Notes: generated from the letters alone by a model not told the origin. A stretch of DNA of 19,682 bases from Bacillota bacterium (GCA_021845645.1 JAJZVM010000073.1:1-19682), one strand, 5' to 3'. Positions 7,549 to 14,557 are shown, counted from the stretch's first letter. Program-made: numbers and translations.

Positions 7549-8463
7549 ATGCAAAAGGACGCTTTCCGACCCGGAGGTCGCAACGACGACAAGACCTCCC
7601 AGGCACCCGAGCGATATCGGCACACCGAAGTCGAGATAGGCTTCCTCGACCGCCCGCACGCGCCCGATCTCTTTCTGAGGCGCGTGCGGCCGCCTGAGCC
7701 CATAGCGCGCCTGCTGCTCCTGCACGCGTCGCTCGTCCACTCCGAGTACTACGTGCCTTTCGCGCTGCGCCTCGCGGCGCTCGGTATCGAGACTTGGCTG
7801 CCGGACCTCAGGGGCCACGGCCGGTCCGCCGGGGAGCGCGGCCATACGCGGACATGGGCCGACGCCGTTGCGGACGCCCGTACGAGCTTCGCGGCGATGG
7901 CGGAGGACGCCGAGGTGCCCCTTTGGGCGGGAGGCGAGAGCTACGGCGCTCTCGTCGCATACTCCGCCGCGCACGTAGGCGCCATCGACCCCGCGGCGTG
8001 CCTCCTTCTCTCGCCGGCCTTCAGCATCTTCTACAAGCCCTCCGCGCGGGTCTGGTGGCTGCTGCGGCAGGTCGGCCTGCCCGTGTTCGGCCGCGTGCGG
8101 CCCTGGCGGGCCCTGCCGGCGGAGGGCATCACGCTGGATCCCACCGTGGCGCGTGCCCTGGCGCGGGACCGGCTGTGCAACCACCGCTACACGCTCGCGT
8201 TCCTGCTGCGCATGATGGTCGAGCAGCGCGGTCTGGAGATCCCCGACAAGGCGTGGCGCATCCCTTCGCTCGTGCTGCTCTCGGAAGGCGACCCGATCAC
8301 GGACAACAAGGTCAGCCGGGCGATGTTCGACGGCAATCCCGCGGTGGAGGTGCGCAGCGCGGCGGGAGCCCTCCACAGCCTGGTCGCGGACCAGCCGCGC
8401 TGGGCGGCCGCACAGGTGGCGAATTGGCTCGCGCGCGGCGGCGCGGCTGTGGCAAAGAGCTAG
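7549..8463 (+). CDS. Alpha/beta hydrolase, monoacylglycerol lipase-like (serine aminopeptidase S33 fold)
   Basis: A 304-residue hydrolase with the Hydrolase_4 pattern: LLLHASLVHSEYY (oxyanion region), LPDLRGHGRSAGERGHTRTW, nucleophile elbow GGESYG (Ser131), acid Asp248 in LSEGDPITDN and His276 in GALHSLV. It has no signal peptide and so is likely cytoplasmic, acting on lipid esters or similar small esters; the substrate is unknown. The ATG at 7549 has GGAGG 6 bases upstream, and the similarity starts about 25 residues in. Two small inverted repeats in the gap before it (CTGGCCGGCCAG at 7452-7463 and CTGGAA..TTCCAG at 7490-7507) may end the prsA transcript. A strong hairpin sits at its stop codon. 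Confidence 0.88.
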   Translation: MQKDAFRPGGRNDDKTSQAPERYRHTEVEIGFLDRPHAPDLFLRRVRPPEPIARLLLLHASLVHSEYYVPFALRLAALGIETWLPDLRGHGRSAGERGHTRTWADAVADARTSFAAMAEDAEVPLWAGGESYGALVAYSAAHVGAIDPAACLLLSPAFSIFYKPSARVWWLLRQVGLPVFGRVRPWRALPAEGITLDPTVARALARDRLCNHRYTLAFLLRMMVEQRGLEIPDKAWRIPSLVLLSEGDPITDNKVSRAMFDGNPAVEVRSAAGALHSLVADQPRWAAAQVANWLARGGAAVAKS

Positions 8464-8488
8464 GAGGCGCGGCTGTGGCCGCGCCTCC
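8463..8488. terminator. Bidirectional hairpin terminator between convergent genes
   Basis: GGAGGCGCGGC, loop TGTG, GCCGCGCCTCC: an 11-pair perfect stem that begins on the last base of the hydrolase stop codon. It lies 28 bases from the end of the opposing peptidoglycan-binding gene. There is no T tract, so efficiency is uncertain, but the position fits termination of both genes. Confidence 0.6.
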
Positions 8489-8516
8489 GGCGTGGTGGGC
8501 AGGTCCGCAGGGTGGA

Positions 8517-9314
8517 TCACGGCCACGTGCCGGCAGGCTGGTTGAAAACCTGCCCGATGTGGTACATCGTGACCTGTCCGACCTGTCCGTCGGCCGTGAT
8601 GCCCTGGGCGGTTTGGAACGCGACGACCGCAGCGGTCACGGCGGCGCTGAAGTAACCGTCGAGCGGGCCGCTGTACAGGCCCTGCGCCTTGAGGAAGCGC
8701 TGCAGCCACAGGGTGTCGATCCCGTTGCGGCCCTGCCAGAGGCCGCGGCCGCCCAGATACGTGTAGGCCCAGAGTGCGTCGAACGTCTCCACCTTGACGG
8801 TGCCGTCGGTCGGTACGCCGACGTCGATGCCGAGTGTGTTCATGTCCTGCTGGAAGTGCTGCACCGCGTTCAGCGTGGAGGCGTCGAACGTGCCGTTCGC
8901 GGGGTGGCCCACGTAGGTAAAGTAGCGGTAGTTGTTGAGGCGGTTCTGCAACACGGTGACGTCGCCGCCGCTCATGCCCAGCGTCGTGATGAAGCGGCTG
9001 CCGAAACGCGGCCCGCCGTAGGCGCTGTTGTACTGTCCGAACGTGGCCCCCGTGACCGGGCCGATGACCCCGTCGTCCTGGAGCCCGAAGTACTGCTGCC
9101 ACTGGTGCACCGCCCGGCTCGAAGACACCCCGAACACGCCGTCGGCGCTGATCGGCGTGCCGAGGGGTCCGCGCGGTGGGGCCGAGTACTGCAGGAACAG
9201 GTTGAAAAGCGTCTGGAAGACCTTCACGTCGGTCCCGACCTGGTTCGGCGTCTGCAGCTGAAGATAGCGACTGCCCCAGGCCGGGGTTGGCAGGCTGTCC
9301 TCGAATGCGGCCAT
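8517..9314 (-). CDS. Protein of three tandem peptidoglycan-binding-like repeats
   Basis: A 265-residue protein built almost wholly of PG_binding_1-like three-helix repeats. Repeat 1 (about 15-90) has VKVFQTLFNLFLQ and ADGVFGVSSSRAVHQWQ. Repeat 2 (about 95-180) has VTVLQNRLNNYRYF and NGTFDASTLNAVQHFQ. Repeat 3 (about 190-255) has LWLQRFLKAQGLYSG and LDGYFSAAVTAAVVAFQ. There is no catalytic domain and no signal peptide. ATG 9314 is fixed by AGGAGGTG 7 bases upstream; the frame stays open further up but that part is not repeat-like. Such domains bind cell-wall or spore-cortex peptidoglycan. Without a signal peptide, a mother-cell-made spore coat or cortex protein, or export by another route, is possible. 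A sequence resembling a sporulation promoter lies upstream and is listed separately. Role inferred. Confidence 0.85.
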   Translation of the reverse strand: MAAFEDSLPTPAWGSRYLQLQTPNQVGTDVKVFQTLFNLFLQYSAPPRGPLGTPISADGVFGVSSSRAVHQWQQYFGLQDDGVIGPVTGATFGQYNSAYGGPRFGSRFITTLGMSGGDVTVLQNRLNNYRYFTYVGHPANGTFDASTLNAVQHFQQDMNTLGIDVGVPTDGTVKVETFDALWAYTYLGGRGLWQGRNGIDTLWLQRFLKAQGLYSGPLDGYFSAAVTAAVVAFQTAQGITADGQVGQVTMYHIGQVFNQPAGTWP

Positions 9315-9333
9315 GGAAACACCTCCTCGCCAA

Positions 9334-9367
9334 CACGTTATGTCGCAGCTGTGCGGTCGGTTACGAC
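9334..9367 (-). promoter_or_regulatory. Possible mother-cell (sigma-E/K-like) promoter for the peptidoglycan-binding protein
   Basis: On the minus strand GTCGTAAC (9367-9360) and CATAACGTG (9342-9334) are separated by 17 bases, upstream of the start at 9314. CATAnnnT matches the -10 pattern of Bacillus sigma-E and sigma-K promoters. The -35 match and spacing are only approximate. Confidence 0.22.
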
Positions 9368-9399
9368 ATGCCAGGGCCAGGGGGGCGGGAGAGGCGGCG

Positions 9400-9442
9400 C
9401 GCACGAAAGCACAAGGCTGCGGCCAGAGGCCGCAGCCTTGTG
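9400..9442 (-). terminator. Hairpin terminator after the rhomboid-like gene
   Basis: CACAAGGCTGCGGCC, loop AGA, GGCCGCAGCCTTGTG: a 15-pair perfect stem at 9410-9442, ten bases past the rhomboid-like stop. On the minus strand it is followed by GCTTTCG, a weak T run. Confidence 0.65.
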
Positions 9443-9451
9443 CAGTGCGGG

Positions 9452-10057
9452 CTAGCCGCCGAATTTCGTCACGTAGGCGAAGGCGAAGCCGGCGACGAAA
9501 GCGGCGAACATCGAGACGAGGGCGGCCGGCTGCAGGCCCGACAGCACCGCGTTCAGCACGAGAAGGCCGATCACCCAGCGCCAGACACCTGCCTGGTCCA
9601 TGTGGCTGTGGGCCCACATGACGTACGCGTAGCCGCCGGCAAGGCCGAACGCGGCCACGGAGCCGACAAGCCCGCCCGCCAGCTGGTCGCCGGCCAGGGC
9701 GCCCAAGGTGCCTGAGACGAAGAACAGCGCGATGTACTTCCAGGCCGTGTCGAGCGGCTCGAGCTGCGAGCCCATGATCCAGACGAACAGGCCGACGAAG
9801 ATCAGGCCAAGCAGCCCGCCTGGCAGGATGCTTGAGAGCAGCGCGAGCCAGACAGGCGCCAAAGGCAGCGAGGCGACCGCTTGCAGCAGGCTGCCGGGCA
9901 GGATGAGGCCGAGCAAGAGCAGCACGATCAAGGCGATCGTGGCAGGACTGCGGCCGCCGTACGGGAAGCCGCGCCCGCCGCGTCCGCGCTGGGCCGCGCG
10001 ACGCTGGCGCCGCCAGAAGTCGAGCGAGTCGCGATCGAGTTCGTGGCGCCTGAACAT
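9452..10057 (-). CDS. Rhomboid-fold membrane protein lacking most catalytic residues
   Basis: A 201-residue protein with a basic Arg-rich head (about 1-36) and then about six membrane helices. The layout follows rhomboid proteases: a helix ending LFVWIMGSQLE (family: LxxFG..lE), then FFVSGTLGALAG, GSVAAFGLAGGYAYVMW (family: GASGAxFGLxGA) and FAAFVAGFAFAYV (family: HxGGFxAGxxxG). Ser133 falls at the active Ser position, but the active His position is Met183. The Asn and His of the HxxxN oxyanion motif are replaced by Val88 and Gly84. It is therefore unlikely to cut proteins and may act as an inactive rhomboid that binds membrane partners, or it is an unrelated protein with the same fold. The ATG at 10057 follows TAGGGGG. 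Fold call by motif and spacing, done by eye. Confidence 0.72.
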   Translation of the reverse strand: MFRRHELDRDSLDFWRRQRRAAQRGRGGRGFPYGGRSPATIALIVLLLLGLILPGSLLQAVASLPLAPVWLALLSSILPGGLLGLIFVGLFVWIMGSQLEPLDTAWKYIALFFVSGTLGALAGDQLAGGLVGSVAAFGLAGGYAYVMWAHSHMDQAGVWRWVIGLLVLNAVLSGLQPAALVSMFAAFVAGFAFAYVTKFGG

Positions 10058-10226
10058 GGGATACCCCCTATTGCGGTATCATCGCCGGACTGGAGCCGTT
10101 TGGCAAGGCGCCAGCCGCCATGACCAGCGGCCCCATGCATGAGAATGCACCATGTGATGCCAGCCGAGACGCTCGTGGATCACAGGCGGGGCCGATAGGG
10201 GAGCCATTGCCAGGGGACAGCCAGCC

Positions 10227-10255
10227 TTGACGCGGCCCGCGTGGGGGTGTATAAG
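10227..10255 (+). promoter_or_regulatory. Sigma-A-type promoter of proBA
   Basis: TTGACG (10227-10232), a 17-base spacer and TATAAG (10250-10255), 45 bases before the proB start. The short leader has no room for a T-box or attenuator, so any control would act at the promoter or on the enzyme. Confidence 0.7.
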
Positions 10256-10299
10256 TATGCGTATCATGCAGGTGCGGCTGGGCCGCGGGGAGGCCGGCG

Positions 10300-11415
10300 A
10301 TGAAGAGGTCGTACATCGTCGTGAAGGTGGGGTCGAGCAGCCTCGTGGACCCTGCCGGCGGCCTCGACGCAGGCAAGCTGCGGCTCGTGGCGGGGGAGGT
10401 CGCGTTTGCGCGCGAGCAGGGGGCGGCGGTGCTGCTCGTGTCGTCGGGAGCGGTCGCGGCAGGCCTTGGCGTGCTGGGTCTGCACCCGGCCGCCGTCACT
10501 TTGGCGGAGAAACAGGCGGCCGCGGCCATCGGCCAGGGACGGCTGATGGATCTCTACCGCGAAGTCTGCCTGCCCCTGGGCATCGAGGTGGCACAGATCC
10601 TCCTCAGCCGGAGCGAACTTGAAAGCCCGCGCCGCGTCGGGCACCTGCGCAGGGCGCTCGCGGCACTAGGGCAGCACGGCGTGCTGCCGATCGTCAACGA
10701 GAACGACACGATCGCCGTGGAGGAGCTCAAGATCGGCGACAACGACACCCTTTCGGCCCTGCTCGCCGTCGTGACGGGGGCGGACCTGCTGGTGCTGCTC
10801 ACGGACATCGACGGCTTCTACGACCGCGACCCGCGCAAGGCGGCGGGCGCCAGGCGCATCGCCGTCGTGGAGGAGTGGCAGCCGGAGCTGGCGGGGGCGG
10901 CCGGCAAGGCGGGCAGCGGCATCGGCACCGGGGGTATGCGGACCAAGCTCACGGCGGCGCGCATCGCCACGGCGGCAGGCATCGACACGGTCGTGGCGCG
11001 CACGGCGCCGGGCGTGCTGCCTGCGATCCTGTCGGGCGAGGCGGTAGGCACCCTGTTCAGGGGTCAGGCGAAGCCGGGACCGCGCAGGCAGGTATGGCTG
11101 CGCTACGGCGCCAGGCCGCGCGGCCGGCTGATTCTCGACGACGGCGCGGCTGCGGCCGTGGAGGGGAGACAGGCGAGTCTCCTGCTGCCGGGCATCACCG
11201 ACTGTCGCGGCGCGTTCCAGGCGGGAGATGTGGTCGAACTCGCGACGGCGTCGGAGCGCGTGATCGCGCGCGGCACCGTTATGGTCGGGGCGCACGAGCT
11301 TGTGCGCTGGCTCTCGGAGGAGCCGCGCCAGGCGCCGAGGGCCGTGCGCGTGGTGCAGCACCGGACCATGGTCATGGCGGGAGAGGAGCAGGCCGATGGA
11401 TTGGGGCAAGGATAG
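10300..11415 (+). CDS. proB: Glutamate 5-kinase with C-terminal PUA domain
   Basis: ProB catalyses the first step of proline synthesis: ATP plus L-glutamate to gamma-glutamyl phosphate. The 371-residue protein has the amino-acid kinase fold (about 1-260): VVKVGSSSLV, LLVSSGAVAAGLG, AQILLSRSEL, LPIVNENDTIAVEEL, KIGDNDTLSALLA, LLTDIDGFYDRDPR and the substrate/ATP loop GIGTGGMRTKLTAA. The PUA domain follows (about 275-350), starting near RPRGRLILDDGAAAAV. Length is normal for ProB with PUA. ATG 10300 has GGGGAGG 7 bases upstream. Its end overlaps the proA start by 20 bases, so the two are translated from one message. Feedback inhibition by proline is a family trait; nothing in the leader suggests tRNA control. 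Confidence 0.97.
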   Translation: MKRSYIVVKVGSSSLVDPAGGLDAGKLRLVAGEVAFAREQGAAVLLVSSGAVAAGLGVLGLHPAAVTLAEKQAAAAIGQGRLMDLYREVCLPLGIEVAQILLSRSELESPRRVGHLRRALAALGQHGVLPIVNENDTIAVEELKIGDNDTLSALLAVVTGADLLVLLTDIDGFYDRDPRKAAGARRIAVVEEWQPELAGAAGKAGSGIGTGGMRTKLTAARIATAAGIDTVVARTAPGVLPAILSGEAVGTLFRGQAKPGPRRQVWLRYGARPRGRLILDDGAAAAVEGRQASLLLPGITDCRGAFQAGDVVELATASERVIARGTVMVGAHELVRWLSEEPRQAPRAVRVVQHRTMVMAGEEQADGLGQG

Positions 11416-12742
11416 CGCCGAGAAGCCCGGGAGCGACATCGCCCATTACGTTCGGGAGCAGCTCCTGGCGGCGCGCCAGGTGCTGCCACGGCTCGGCAGG
11501 CTCTCAAGCCTGCGCAAGGACCGGGCGCTCGCGGCGATGGGCGATGCGATCTGGCGGGGCCGAGATGAGATCCTGGACGCCAACGGACAGGACATGGCCC
11601 TGGCGCGCCAGTCCGGCATGGACGCGGCGCGCCTAGACCGCCTGCGCCTGGATCAGGGGCGCATCCAAGCCATGCTGGCAGGGCTCGAGGCGGTCGCCGC
11701 CATCGAGGATCCGGTCGGCGAGCAGATCGAGAGTTTTGTGCGGCCGAACGGGCTGCGCATCGCCAAGGTGCGTGTGCCGATCGGCGTCGTCGGCATGATC
11801 TACGAGTCTCGGCCGAACGTCACGGTGGACGCCGCTGCGATCGGCTTCAAAGCGGGCAGCGCCGTGGTGCTGCGCGGCGGCAGCGAGGCGCTGCACTCCA
11901 ACAGGGCGCTCGTGGCCGCACTGCACCGTGGCCTCGCGGCCGCGGGCCTGCCGGCGGAGGCGGTGCAACTCCTCGACCGCGGCGGCCGCGAGACGGTGGG
12001 CGAACTGATCACGGCCCGCGGTCTTGTGGACCTTGTCATCCCGCGCGGCGGCGCGGGGCTGATCCAGTACGTAGCCGAGAACGCGCGGGTGCCGGTGGTG
12101 GAGACGGGGGTGGGCAACTGCCACGTCTTCGTCGATGCCCAGGCGGATCTGGACAAGGCCGAGGCGATCGTGCTGAACGCGAAGTGTCAGCGCCCCTCGG
12201 TCTGCAACGCCATGGAAACCCTCCTGGTGCACCGCGATGTGGCGCAGGACCTGCTTCGGCGCCTCGGCACGTCGCTTGCGGCCGCTGGCGTCGAGCTGCG
12301 GGCCTGCCCGGAGTCCCTCGCACTGCTCGCCGCGGTGCCCGGCGTCGCGCTGCAGGCGGCGACGGAGGCGGACTGGGCGACCGAGTACCTGGCACCCGTG
12401 CTCGCGGTGCGCGTCGTGGCGGATCTCGACGCGGCCATGCAGCACATCGCCCGCTACGGCACGCGCCACTCCGAGGCCATCGTCACCGAGAACCGTCATG
12501 CTGCGCAGCGTTTTCTCGAGCAGGTGGACGCGGCGGTCGTCTACCACAACGCGTCGACGCGGTTTACCGACGGGTACGAGTTCGGCTTCGGCGTGGAGAT
12601 CGGCATCTCGACCCAGGTGCTGCATGCCCGCGGGCCCATGGGCCTGCGCGAGCTCACAAGCTACAAGTACATCGTGGAGGGTGACGGCCAGGTCAGGCCG
12701 GGGCCGCTGGCAGTGGCAGCGCCGGCCGGGATGATGCCCTGA
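11396..12742 (+). CDS. proA: Glutamate-5-semialdehyde dehydrogenase (gamma-glutamyl phosphate reductase)
   Basis: ProA reduces gamma-glutamyl phosphate with NADPH to glutamate semialdehyde, which cyclises to pyrroline-5-carboxylate; ProC (not in the window) completes proline. The 448-residue protein has the aldehyde-dehydrogenase fold: VRVPIGVVGMIYESRPNVTV, KAGSAVVLRGGSEA, DLVIPRGGAGLI, VVETGVGNCHVFVD, and the catalytic Cys270 in KCQRPSVCNAMET. The C-terminal FGFGVEIGISTQ and RGPMGLRELTSYKY are typical. It is slightly longer than most ProA because of about 15 extra residues at each end. ATG 11396 is set by GGAGAGGAG about 8 bases upstream, inside the end of proB. Its stop is 3 bases from the stop of the opposing gene. 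Confidence 0.97.
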   Translation: MDWGKDSAEKPGSDIAHYVREQLLAARQVLPRLGRLSSLRKDRALAAMGDAIWRGRDEILDANGQDMALARQSGMDAARLDRLRLDQGRIQAMLAGLEAVAAIEDPVGEQIESFVRPNGLRIAKVRVPIGVVGMIYESRPNVTVDAAAIGFKAGSAVVLRGGSEALHSNRALVAALHRGLAAAGLPAEAVQLLDRGGRETVGELITARGLVDLVIPRGGAGLIQYVAENARVPVVETGVGNCHVFVDAQADLDKAEAIVLNAKCQRPSVCNAMETLLVHRDVAQDLLRRLGTSLAAAGVELRACPESLALLAAVPGVALQAATEADWATEYLAPVLAVRVVADLDAAMQHIARYGTRHSEAIVTENRHAAQRFLEQVDAAVVYHNASTRFTDGYEFGFGVEIGISTQVLHARGPMGLRELTSYKYIVEGDGQVRPGPLAVAAPAGMMP

Positions 12743-12745
12743 AGT

Positions 12746-13585
12746 TCAAAACGACAGTCGCCGCAGCAGGCGCTTGAGCTCCGTCGCGGGGAAGATCGCC
12801 CGGCTGTCGGCGGAGTACAGGGCATCCGAGAGCGAGAGGTAGTCGCCGAACACCGCGCGCGCCGTCGCTCCCACGCCCTTTGCCGGCGGTCTCGCCGGCG
12901 ACGGGACATGGGCCAGCGTCACGATCATGAAGACGAGCAGCCTGCGCGCCTGCAGTTCCCGCAGGGCGCGGTACGCGGCGGCATCCCTGGGCACGGCCCA
13001 GCGGCCGTCGCTGTAGACCCAGTTCTCGCACAGGACGCCGTCGCTCTCCGCCCGCAAGGGCAGGGTCAGGACGTCCACCGGGTTCCAGGCGTTGAGCAGC
13101 ACGCGCAGGTGGCGCCGGTGGGCCATCAGCACGACGCGGCGCAGGACCCCGGGCTGCGCGCTCAGGCCCGTGCCGATGTCGTCCAGCAGGACGCCCTGGA
13201 AGCCGAGGCGCTGGAACAGGGCCAGGCGTCCGGCGACGTGACGCAGCGTGACTTGGCCGGTGTCGGCGTAGCCGTAGAGCAGCGTGCCCGGCATGAGGCG
13301 CCGCACCATGGCGGCAAAGGCCGGCGCGTGCGCCGCGAGGCCGAGGACGACGAGGGGGTAGCCGCGCATGCGGCGTGCGAGGCCCCTGGCGGCCGCCATG
13401 TCGGCTGGCTGGGGCACGCCGCCGTAGTAGACCAGGAATGGGCGGATCGCCTTGCGGCCGCCGGTCGGGGCCGCCGGCAGGATGAGCGCGACGAAGACCG
13501 CACAGGCTGCCATGGCCAGCAGCGTCTTGCGCACGCTTGCCGTGTCGCCACCTCCCCGAAGGCTTGGCTTCGCGCTCGACTGCAT
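12746..13585 (-). CDS. Secreted or membrane-anchored TIM-barrel glycosidase-like protein (GH114 / spherulin-4-like)
   Basis: A 279-residue protein. A hydrophobic stretch at 21-40 after Arg-Lys (VRKTLLAMAACAVFVALILP) is a signal peptide or anchor. The rest reads as a beta/alpha barrel of the endo-polygalactosaminidase/spherulin-4 kind: PFLVYYGGVP (first strand), GYPLVVLGLAAH, GTLLYGYADTGQ, then FQGVLLDDIGTGL with the Asp pair at 135-136, RVLLNAWNP, and SDGVLCENWVYSDG with Glu187. In that family such acidic residues at strand ends act in glycan cleavage. The substrate, perhaps an exported polysaccharide, is unknown. Start is uncertain: ATG 13585 is the longest, while GTG 13534 would place the signal peptide at the very N-terminus but has its GGGGAGG 14-15 bases away. 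It is convergent with proA. Family call is moderate; the reading frame itself is secure. Confidence 0.68.
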   Translation of the reverse strand: MQSSAKPSLRGGGDTASVRKTLLAMAACAVFVALILPAAPTGGRKAIRPFLVYYGGVPQPADMAAARGLARRMRGYPLVVLGLAAHAPAFAAMVRRLMPGTLLYGYADTGQVTLRHVAGRLALFQRLGFQGVLLDDIGTGLSAQPGVLRRVVLMAHRRHLRVLLNAWNPVDVLTLPLRAESDGVLCENWVYSDGRWAVPRDAAAYRALRELQARRLLVFMIVTLAHVPSPARPPAKGVGATARAVFGDYLSLSDALYSADSRAIFPATELKRLLRRLSF

Positions 13586-13751
13586 GGCGCCTGCCGAGGC
13601 GTGCGGAAGATCGATCCAAGGCGCGCTGCGCGAACTCCAGGGCGACTGACCGAGGGGGCGGCGACACGGCCGCTGAGATGTGCTCGCGATCGACGGCGGC
13701 GCGAGCGGCCAGGGACCGCTCGGGGGCCTTCTGTTTGGGCACTGACGGCGA

Positions 13752-13760
13752 TGCTATACT
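13752..13760 (+). promoter_or_regulatory. Extended -10 promoter of the nucleotidyltransferase gene
   Basis: TGCTATACT is an extended -10 element 25 bases before the GTG start. No good -35 is visible 17 bases upstream, which is usual for extended -10 promoters. Confidence 0.5.
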
Positions 13761-13784
13761 GCGAACGGGTGGAGGTGAGCAGTC

Positions 13785-14102
13785 GTGGATGCGCTTCAGA
13801 TTGCCATTGACGAAAGCAGGCTGGCGGACGTTGGTCGCCGGTTCAAGGTGAGAGAGATGGCGCTCTTCGGGTCCGTCATCCGCGACGACTTCACCGACAA
13901 GAGCGATGTGGATGTTTTGGTGGAGTTTGCGCCTGACGGCCCGGTGCAGAGCCTGTTCGACTTTATCAGGGTGAAGCATGCGCTGGAGGATGAGGTGTTT
14001 CACCGCGAAGTCGACCTGGTTGAAAAGAGCACGTTGAGCCCGTACATCGCCAAGGATGTACTCATGGCCAGGAGGATCATCTATGTCGCAGCACAGCGAT
14101 AG
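13785..14102 (+). CDS. MNT-type nucleotidyltransferase (antitoxin of HEPN/MNT type VII-like pairs)
   Basis: A 105-residue minimal nucleotidyltransferase. The signature GS-x10-DxD is present as FGSVIRDDFTDKSDVDVLVEF, given here as FGSVIRDDF and KSDVDVLVEF: Gly29, Ser30, Asp41, Asp43. The third acidic residue is Asp77 in REVDLVEK. MNT proteins of this kind neutralise a HEPN RNase toxin encoded next door, by adding AMP to it or by binding it. GTG 13785 has GGAGGTGA 7 bases upstream. The final 20 bases overlap the ATG of a toxin reading frame that is broken (next entry), so this antitoxin looks orphaned. It lies at the left edge of the decayed accessory stretch. Confidence 0.88.
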   Translation: MDALQIAIDESRLADVGRRFKVREMALFGSVIRDDFTDKSDVDVLVEFAPDGPVQSLFDFIRVKHALEDEVFHREVDLVEKSTLSPYIAKDVLMARRIIYVAAQR

Positions 14103-14148
14103 GATGTACGTGGGCCATATGCGAGGTGCCTGGCGGTACAGGATTCAC
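14083..14148 (+). pseudogene. N-terminal stub of a HEPN (DUF86) toxin gene
   Basis: ATG 14083, with GGAGG 7 bases upstream, overlaps the MNT gene by 20 bases, the normal arrangement in MNT-HEPN pairs. The first residues, MSQHSDRMYVGHMRGA, match the usual HEPN/DUF86 opening (MSxxDxxYLxHMLxAI). After about 20 residues the similarity ends near an inverted repeat (ACAGG..CCTGT). The rest of the toxin, including the RNase motif Rx4-6H, is not found downstream. End coordinate is approximate. Confidence 0.55.
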
Positions 14149-14326
14149 ACCTGTTCGTGCCTTACGGCTCGTGGACTTCGCCTCAAAGGCGTCACCACCG
14201 GTCGGGAGTTGGGGATTGGCCCGCACCCTGCCCTGAAGGTCGGTGCCATTGTCGCATGTGAAGGTCCAAATAGTCTAGCGAGGAGTCCGGCGACGGGCTC
14301 CTCCGATGTTTAAGGAGGCGACAGCC
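14149..14326. other. Unexplained segment with inverted repeats between the toxin stub and the next ORF
   Basis: No convincing protein frame. It begins at an inverted repeat (ACAGG at 14137-14141, CCTGT further on) at the point where toxin homology ends. It contains several GC-rich stem candidates and ends in GAGGAGTCC, loop GGCGAC, GGGCTCCTC (14279-14303). It could be a structured RNA leader, part of an insertion-element end, or simply decayed DNA. Confidence 0.3.
14279..14318 (+). promoter_or_regulatory. Hairpin with possible alternative pairing to the next ribosome binding site
   Basis: GAGGAGTCC pairs with GGGCTCCTC (one G-T pair), leaving AAGGAGG at 14312-14318 free. The same CTCCT could instead pair with AGGAG of that ribosome binding site. 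Mutually exclusive pairing of this sort is typical of leader switches but can arise by chance in GC-rich DNA. Confidence 0.25.
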
Positions 14327-14557
14327 TTGGGCATCGCAGGATACCGCAAGATCGGCGGGTGGCCCGTGACCAAGCGCGTACAGACCAGGCTCGCAGCCAT
14401 CGCCACGGTGCCGGTCGCGGATGTTCTCATCAGTCTCCACACCGACTTCTCCGACCTCGGCTTCGGCCTCGCGCTGGCGCTACGCGCCACTGTGCCGCAC
14501 GAGCACTTGCATGCACAGGCGGCAGGGTGCTCGGCCTCAGGGCGAGGATCCACCTGA
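14327..14557 (+). CDS. Small hypothetical protein, possibly the first part of a frameshifted gene
   Basis: A TTG start at 14327 lies 8 bases after a perfect AAGGAGG. The 76-residue frame has strong G/C at third codon positions from about 14350 to 14515 (PVTKRVQTRLAAIATVPVAD, then LISLHTDFSDLGFGLALALR). After that, coding character moves to another frame, which continues to 14868. This suggests one gene split by a single-base change near 14515-14530. I do not recognise the protein. An alternative ATG at 14306 precedes the ribosome binding site and is less likely. Confidence 0.35.
   Translation: MGIAGYRKIGGWPVTKRVQTRLAAIATVPVADVLISLHTDFSDLGFGLALALRATVPHEHLHAQAAGCSASGRGST

Noticed and set aside
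7414..9336. 640-codon minus-strand frame
   Set aside because: It spans an alpha/beta hydrolase on the other strand and the peptidoglycan-binding gene in a different frame; its composition is that of a shadow frame.
9315..9617. N-terminal extension of the peptidoglycan-binding protein to 366 residues
   Set aside because: The added part overlaps the rhomboid-like gene and the hairpin, is Arg-rich without repeat likeness, and the AGGAGGTG site points to ATG 9314.
10256..10299. T-box or riboswitch before proB
   Set aside because: The leader is only about 45 bases and lacks T-box or known aptamer motifs.
14120..14200. tRNA-like fold on the minus strand (GGTG..CACC ends and a T-arm-like ACAGG TGTGAAT CCTGT)
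   Set aside because: No D-arm consensus and no proper anticodon arm; the T-loop departs from TTCRANY. Probably just inverted repeats.
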